Below are positions 59,974 to 64,000 of a DNA stretch of 64,000 bases, in pieces. Position 1 is the first letter of the stretch; each line of letters starts with the position of its first letter. The DNA comes from Pelosinus baikalensis (GTDB lineage: Bacteria > Bacillota > Negativicutes > DSM-13327), in NCBI RefSeq assembly GCF_020819555.1, contig NZ_JAJHJB010000028.1, positions 1 to 64,000 of the forward strand, in the 5' to 3' direction. The notes beneath the pieces were generated by a model, which was not told where the DNA came from, searched no databases, and saw only the letters and a program-made list of their open reading frames with translations. Both the position numbers and the translations under genes were made by a program.

Positions 59974-61323
59974 GTGGAAATTATAAGTTATATTGTCAGC
60001 CTAGGTGCCAGTGTTATGATGCCAATTATTATTACCATATTAGGGTTATGCTTAGGTGCTAAATTAAGCAAGGCGATCCGATCAGGTTTAATGGTTGGTG
60101 TAGGATTCATTGGTTTAAACTTAGTTATCGGTTTATTAACCAGTACGCTAGGTCCAGCTTCACACGCTATGGTAGAAAAGCTCGGGTTGCAATTAACCGT
60201 GATTGATGTGGGATGGCCTGCTGCAGCTGCTATTGCTTTTGCATCAACTGTGGGAGCGATCATCATACCGATTGGATTGGTAGTCAATATTATACTTTTG
60301 ATTACGAAGCAGACAAGAACGGTTGATGTAGATATTTGGGATTATTGGCACTTTGCTTTTACTGGTGCCTTGGTTACAGCGGCTACAGATAGTATATTGT
60401 GGGGTGGTTTTGCTGCTATTGTTAATATGATCATTGTATTTTATCTGGCAGATTGGACAGCCCCTGGAGTAGAAGAATACAACAAACTACCCGGCGTTTC
60501 CCTGCCACATGGTTTTTCGGCAGCCTATGTTCCTATTGCTATTGTAATTAACAAAATCATTGATATGATTCCTGGCATCCGAGATGTCAAAGCGGATCCG
60601 GAAACATTACAAGAAAAGTTTGGTATATTTGGTGAACCTCTCATTATTGGCAGCATATTGGGTTTGCTTATTGGGGCTCTTGCGGGATATGATGTGAAAA
60701 CCATTTTAACGGTAGGTATTACAATGGGAGGATGTTTAGTGCTGATTCCAAAAATGGCTTCTATGCTTATGGAGGGGCTTTTACCCATATCCGATTCAGC
60801 ACAAGAATTTATTCAGAAACGGTTTAAGAATGCCGGAAAAATCTATATTGGATTAGACTCGGCTGTGGCTATCGGACATCCTGCTTGTATGGCAGCTGCC
60901 TTAGTGCTTGTGCCGATTACCATTATCTTGGCCGCTGTGCTCCCCGGAAATCGAGTACTTCCCTTTGCTGATTTAGCAGTACTTCCCTTCATGCTGGCTA
61001 TGGTGGTTCCGGTAACCAAAGGCAATGTGTTTAGAACCTTTATTGTAGGGCTGGTCATGGTGACGATAGGATTACTAATTGCTACGGATATGGCGCCATT
61101 ACATACTCAGCTTGCCATAAATGCTAATTTCAAAATGCCGAGTGGAGCTACGCAGATTGCTTCTATTTGTGATGGAGCCAATCCCCTCACCTGGATTATT
61201 TTGCAGCTGACTGGTTTAAAGGTTGTTGGTGTGGCTGTTTTGGTAGCGGTCGTTGGAGCTATGGCCGTTATTAATAGCAAAATTACGAAGCGTAGAGATG
61301 CCCAGGAGGATATACAAGCTTAA
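59974..61323 (+). CDS. PTS EIIC component, galactitol type
   Basis: The 449-residue membrane permease has about ten to twelve hydrophobic segments and the GatC-family features GLMVGVGFIGLNLVIGLL, VDIWDYWHFAFTGALV and the late PSGATQIASICDGANPLTW. The family carries galactitol and related polyols, but other substrates are known. It starts with GTG behind GAGGGGG. A stable hairpin, GCTTGCCG/CGGCAAGC, follows at 61336-61368, ahead of the aldolase gene. Confidence 0.92.
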   Translation: MEIISYIVSLGASVMMPIIITILGLCLGAKLSKAIRSGLMVGVGFIGLNLVIGLLTSTLGPASHAMVEKLGLQLTVIDVGWPAAAAIAFASTVGAIIIPIGLVVNIILLITKQTRTVDVDIWDYWHFAFTGALVTAATDSILWGGFAAIVNMIIVFYLADWTAPGVEEYNKLPGVSLPHGFSAAYVPIAIVINKIIDMIPGIRDVKADPETLQEKFGIFGEPLIIGSILGLLIGALAGYDVKTILTVGITMGGCLVLIPKMASMLMEGLLPISDSAQEFIQKRFKNAGKIYIGLDSAVAIGHPACMAAALVLVPITIILAAVLPGNRVLPFADLAVLPFMLAMVVPVTKGNVFRTFIVGLVMVTIGLLIATDMAPLHTQLAINANFKMPSGATQIASICDGANPLTWIILQLTGLKVVGVAVLVAVVGAMAVINSKITKRRDAQEDIQA

Positions 61324-61404
61324 TATTGCTATACTGCTTGCCGGTATTCTTTTAATATATCGGCAAGCAATGTATTGAAGTAAGTATAAGGAGGAGAAAG
61401 TATA

Positions 61405-62052
61405 ATGCTGGAGGATCTTAGAAAAGAGGTTTTGGAGGCAGCTTTACAATTAGTTCGCTATGGTTTAGTAACACTTACAGGAGGTAATGTAAGTGGTAGA
61501 GATAAAGAAAGCGGATATATCGCGATTACCCCAAGTGGCATGGATTATGAGAAACTAAATCCAGAGGATATTGTAATCGTAGATAGCAAAGGAAATATGG
61601 TGGAGGGAAAATGGAAGGCTTCTGTGGATTTACAAGACCATTTATATATATACAAGAATAAACCCAATCTGTATGGTATTATACATACCCATTCGCCTTA
61701 TGCCTGTAGTTTTGCCATGCTGCATCAGGAAATTCCCTGCTGTAGCACTACCCTGGCAAACGAAGTCGGCGGTAGTGTTCCTATTTCAAAGTATAGCCCC
61801 GTTGGCGAGGGGGGAATTGGATTTGCTGTGATAGAAGCAATCGGCGATAAAAATGCCTGTTTATTAGCGAATCATGGAGTGATAGCTGTGGGGATATCGG
61901 TTAGACATGCATTAGTGGCCGCAGTAATGCTGGAAGATGGAGCAAAAGTCTATCATTTAGCCAAATGCAAAGGAGATCCCATACCTCTGCATCCATCTGA
62001 AATTGAAAAAGCAAGAAATGTATTTTTATATGAATATGGGCAAAATCACTAG
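61405..62052 (+). CDS. Class II aldolase, L-fuculose-phosphate type
   Basis: The 215-residue aldolase should split a ketose-1-phosphate to dihydroxyacetone phosphate and an aldehyde. Zinc-ligand motifs are visible in IIHTHSPYACSFAM and LLANHGVIAVGISV, and substrate-binding segments in TGGNVSGRDKESGYIAITPSG. AAGGAGGAG precedes the ATG. The usual galactitol pathway uses a tagatose-bisphosphate aldolase, so this pairing suggests a different PTS substrate whose phosphate is cleaved directly. Confidence 0.88.
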   Translation: MLEDLRKEVLEAALQLVRYGLVTLTGGNVSGRDKESGYIAITPSGMDYEKLNPEDIVIVDSKGNMVEGKWKASVDLQDHLYIYKNKPNLYGIIHTHSPYACSFAMLHQEIPCCSTTLANEVGGSVPISKYSPVGEGGIGFAVIEAIGDKNACLLANHGVIAVGISVRHALVAAVMLEDGAKVYHLAKCKGDPIPLHPSEIEKARNVFLYEYGQNH

Positions 62053-62145
62053 GCATATCTGACTTCTACATGCTACATTTATATGGTAGCGTATAGAAAG
62101 GGAGGATCTTCCGCTTTCAATTAATGCTGCAAAGGGGAGATTATG

Positions 62146-64000
62146 ATGGGGATGAAGGAAGAACGATTACATGTATTAATTGATACTGAGGATAGAAAAA
62201 ATCCTTATACGGATGAAGTATTGGCAAAGAAATTGTCTATTTCCCGCGGTGAAGCTACCCTGTTGCGGCAAAAGTTGAAGATCCCTGACTCTAGAGAACG
62301 GAGAAAACCCATTTTATGTGAAACAATTCGGCAAATCCTAGAAAGCAATCCGGGTATATCCAAACGAGGGGTAACGGGAAAATTACAGCAAATGGGTTTT
62401 TCTGTATCTCGTTTTACAATAGAACAGTTGTTAAGCAATGCATTGTATAGTATGGAAGAAATAAAACGTGTTGTCTCTTCTCCCAATATGGGTACAGTTG
62501 CTGACAATGGAGGTAAAGAATTTGTCAGTACTGCATTTGATAACTTGATTGGGCAGAAGGGAAGTCTATTTCCCATTATCGAGCAGGCAAAAGCAGCTAT
62601 TTTGTATCCTCCTAAAGGACTTCATACTTTGCTGCTAGGTGCAACTGGGGTTGGGAAAAGCGATCTAGCAGAAGCGATGTATCGTTTTGCTGTGGACTCA
62701 GGAAGACTGAGTATGAGGGCTCCCTTTGTAGTTTTTAATTGTGCGGATTATGCCGATAATCCGCAATTATTGCTCTCGCAGTTGTGTGGTCATACGAAAG
62801 GCGCCTTTACTGGGGCTGAGCGCTCTAAGGAAGGGCTCATTGAAAAAGCTGATGGTGGGATTCTATTCTTAGACGAAGTACACCGGCTGCCGCCAGAAGG
62901 GCAGGAAATTTTATTTTATCTTATTGATAAAGGAAAGTTTCGACGGATGGGGGAAACCGAAAGTCTGCGCCAAGTAGCTGTTATGTTAATTATGGCTACG
63001 ACAGAGGTGCAGTCAGCTGCCTTGCTGGCTACATTTCGTCGTCGGGTTCCTATGGTTATAGAGCTGCCCAGCCTTCAGGAGAGACCCTTACAGGAAAGAC
63101 TAGCATTAATTCACTATTTTTTAAAACATGAAGCACAGCGTACCGGGAATGCCTTAAATATTGATGCTGATGCGCTAAAGTCACTTTTACTCTATGATTG
63201 TTCCAGTAACATTGGACAGTTATCTGCAGATATACAGGTAGCTTGTGCCAGAGGATTTCTGAATCTCATTACCAGCGGCAGCAAAACACTCTATATTACT
63301 GTTTCCAATCTGCCTGCACATGCACGACGCGGACTGCTTAAACTTCAGCATCAGCGCGATAAAATTGAGAAACTTCGAATTACCAGTTGTGAAATTTTGC
63401 CGGGAAAAGAAAATATGGTATATGTGGATGAGTTGTACTCAGTGCCACGGGAAATCTACTCTTATATTGAGGAGCAATATGGAAAACTTTCTATGCAAGG
63501 TGTTTCTCAAGAAGAAATCAACCGGATAATTGGATCGGAGTTGGAAGCGAAACTATGGAAGTGGATTAAAAGGGCCAATGATTCGCCGGAGCCCATTGTA
63601 AAGGCTGATTTATATAAAGTGGTTGATAAGGCGATTGTAGATATCGTCGAAGCTATGATCGAGAAAGCTGCCGATATTTTAATTCGGCCAAGTGAACAGA
63701 TCGTTGTAGGATTATCCATTCATTTAACAGAAACACTGAAACGAATCAAGCAAAATAAACGAATTATCAATCCCCATTTGGAAAAAACAAAATATGAATA
63801 TGCCCGTGAATTTGCCATAGCCCGGGAAATGGCAGAATGTTTTCTAGGACAAACCGGAGTGAGACTGCCAGAAGAGGAAATTGGTTTCATCACATTATAT
63901 TTGACAATGTATTGCCGGCAAGATGTAGATGGGCGGGTAGGAATTCTAGTTTTATCTCACGGCCATGTGGCAGTAGGAATGGCGGAAGTTGCTAACAGAT
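62146..64000 (+). CDS. LevR-type sigma54 activator with PRD domain (partial, runs off the window)
   Basis: The open frame of at least 618 residues continues past the right edge. It has an N-terminal helix-turn-helix region (VLAKKLSISRGEATLLRQKL), a sigma54 AAA+ domain with Walker A GATGVGKSDLAEAM (about residue 165), the GAFTGA loop (about 218), and GGILFLDEVHRLPPEGQE. It then has a PTS regulation domain (VVGLSIHLTETLKRI, EEEIGFITLYLTMY) and the start of an EIIA-like domain (ILVLSHGHVAVGMAEV). Phosphorylation by the PTS probably modulates it. AAAGGGGAG precedes the ATG at 62146; ATG 62143 is possible. It should activate the sigma54 promoter at 58988. Confidence 0.92.
   Translation, partial: MGMKEERLHVLIDTEDRKNPYTDEVLAKKLSISRGEATLLRQKLKIPDSRERRKPILCETIRQILESNPGISKRGVTGKLQQMGFSVSRFTIEQLLSNALYSMEEIKRVVSSPNMGTVADNGGKEFVSTAFDNLIGQKGSLFPIIEQAKAAILYPPKGLHTLLLGATGVGKSDLAEAMYRFAVDSGRLSMRAPFVVFNCADYADNPQLLLSQLCGHTKGAFTGAERSKEGLIEKADGGILFLDEVHRLPPEGQEILFYLIDKGKFRRMGETESLRQVAVMLIMATTEVQSAALLATFRRRVPMVIELPSLQERPLQERLALIHYFLKHEAQRTGNALNIDADALKSLLLYDCSSNIGQLSADIQVACARGFLNLITSGSKTLYITVSNLPAHARRGLLKLQHQRDKIEKLRITSCEILPGKENMVYVDELYSVPREIYSYIEEQYGKLSMQGVSQEEINRIIGSELEAKLWKWIKRANDSPEPIVKADLYKVVDKAIVDIVEAMIEKAADILIRPSEQIVVGLSIHLTETLKRIKQNKRIINPHLEKTKYEYAREFAIAREMAECFLGQTGVRLPEEEIGFITLYLTMYCRQDVDGRVGILVLSHGHVAVGMAEVANR

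Overview
The window looks like chromosome from a diderm, spore-former-type Firmicute of the Negativicutes, most like Sporomusaceae (Pelosinus/Sporomusa-like). This is inferred. Shine-Dalgarno sites are strong (AAGGAGG), DNA is moderately AT-rich, a T-box leader and a cyclic-di-GMP-I riboswitch are present, and a TolC-family outer-membrane efflux gene sits beside MacA/MacB-like genes, which fits a Firmicute with an outer membrane. No tRNA, rRNA or CRISPR array was seen.

Layout. 1-5.1 kb: two operator-like palindromes, a DUF5665 membrane protein, a decayed sigma54-dependent regulator, an OPT peptide transporter and an asparaginase. 5.4-8.0 kb: a broken signalling locus in which a CHASE-GGDEF gene is joined to the tail of a PAS/PucR-type regulator. 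8.0-17.1 kb: an L-rhamnose locus (kinase, isomerase, aldolase, sugar ABC transporter, mutarotase) next to a beheaded DeoR-family regulator. 17.2-20.6 kb: Lrp/AsnC regulator, LysE exporter, LysR regulator and a FAH-family hydrolase. 20.8-26.9 kb: a T-box-led branched-chain amino acid ABC operon (livM and livG frameshifted) and a branched-chain aminotransferase. 27.1-31.5 kb: a c-di-GMP riboswitch ahead of a GGDEF/EAL protein, two tiny membrane ORFs, DUF3870, glutamate racemase and a Fur-family regulator.

31.7-41.1 kb: an AcoR-type activator, a sigma54 promoter and a complete acetoin-dehydrogenase-type operon (E1alpha, E1beta, E2, LipB, LipA, DUF6506, E3). 41.2-41.7 kb: a fused remnant of a LysR gene and a chemotaxis receptor. 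41.9-49.7 kb: an envelope module (small exported CpxP/Spy-like protein, sensor kinase, OmpR-family regulator, small membrane protein, TolC, MacA, MacB-like ATPase and permease). A repeated TGTAAC-N5-TGTAAC box lies upstream of three of these genes. 49.8-50.0 kb: the 3' end of a group II intron (domains V and VI). 50.0-58.7 kb: a zinc-ribbon protein, a SorC-family regulator and a second, paralogous 2-oxoacid dehydrogenase operon whose lipoylation genes are fused into one LipB-LipA protein. 58.7-64 kb: a sigma54 promoter, a galactitol-type PTS (EIIA, EIIB, EIIC), a class II aldolase and the first part of a LevR-type sigma54 activator running off the right edge.

Three families of short dispersed repeats are scattered between the genes: an eight-copy imperfect hairpin beginning AACCACAAAG, a 160-bp MITE-like element in two inverted copies, and a ~90-bp hairpin in two copies. 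Two themes stand out: each dehydrogenase operon carries its own lipoate-making pair, once as overlapping genes and once as a fusion; and an unusual number of regulatory or signalling genes are truncated, frameshifted or fused by deletion. Some single-base frameshifts may instead be sequencing errors.
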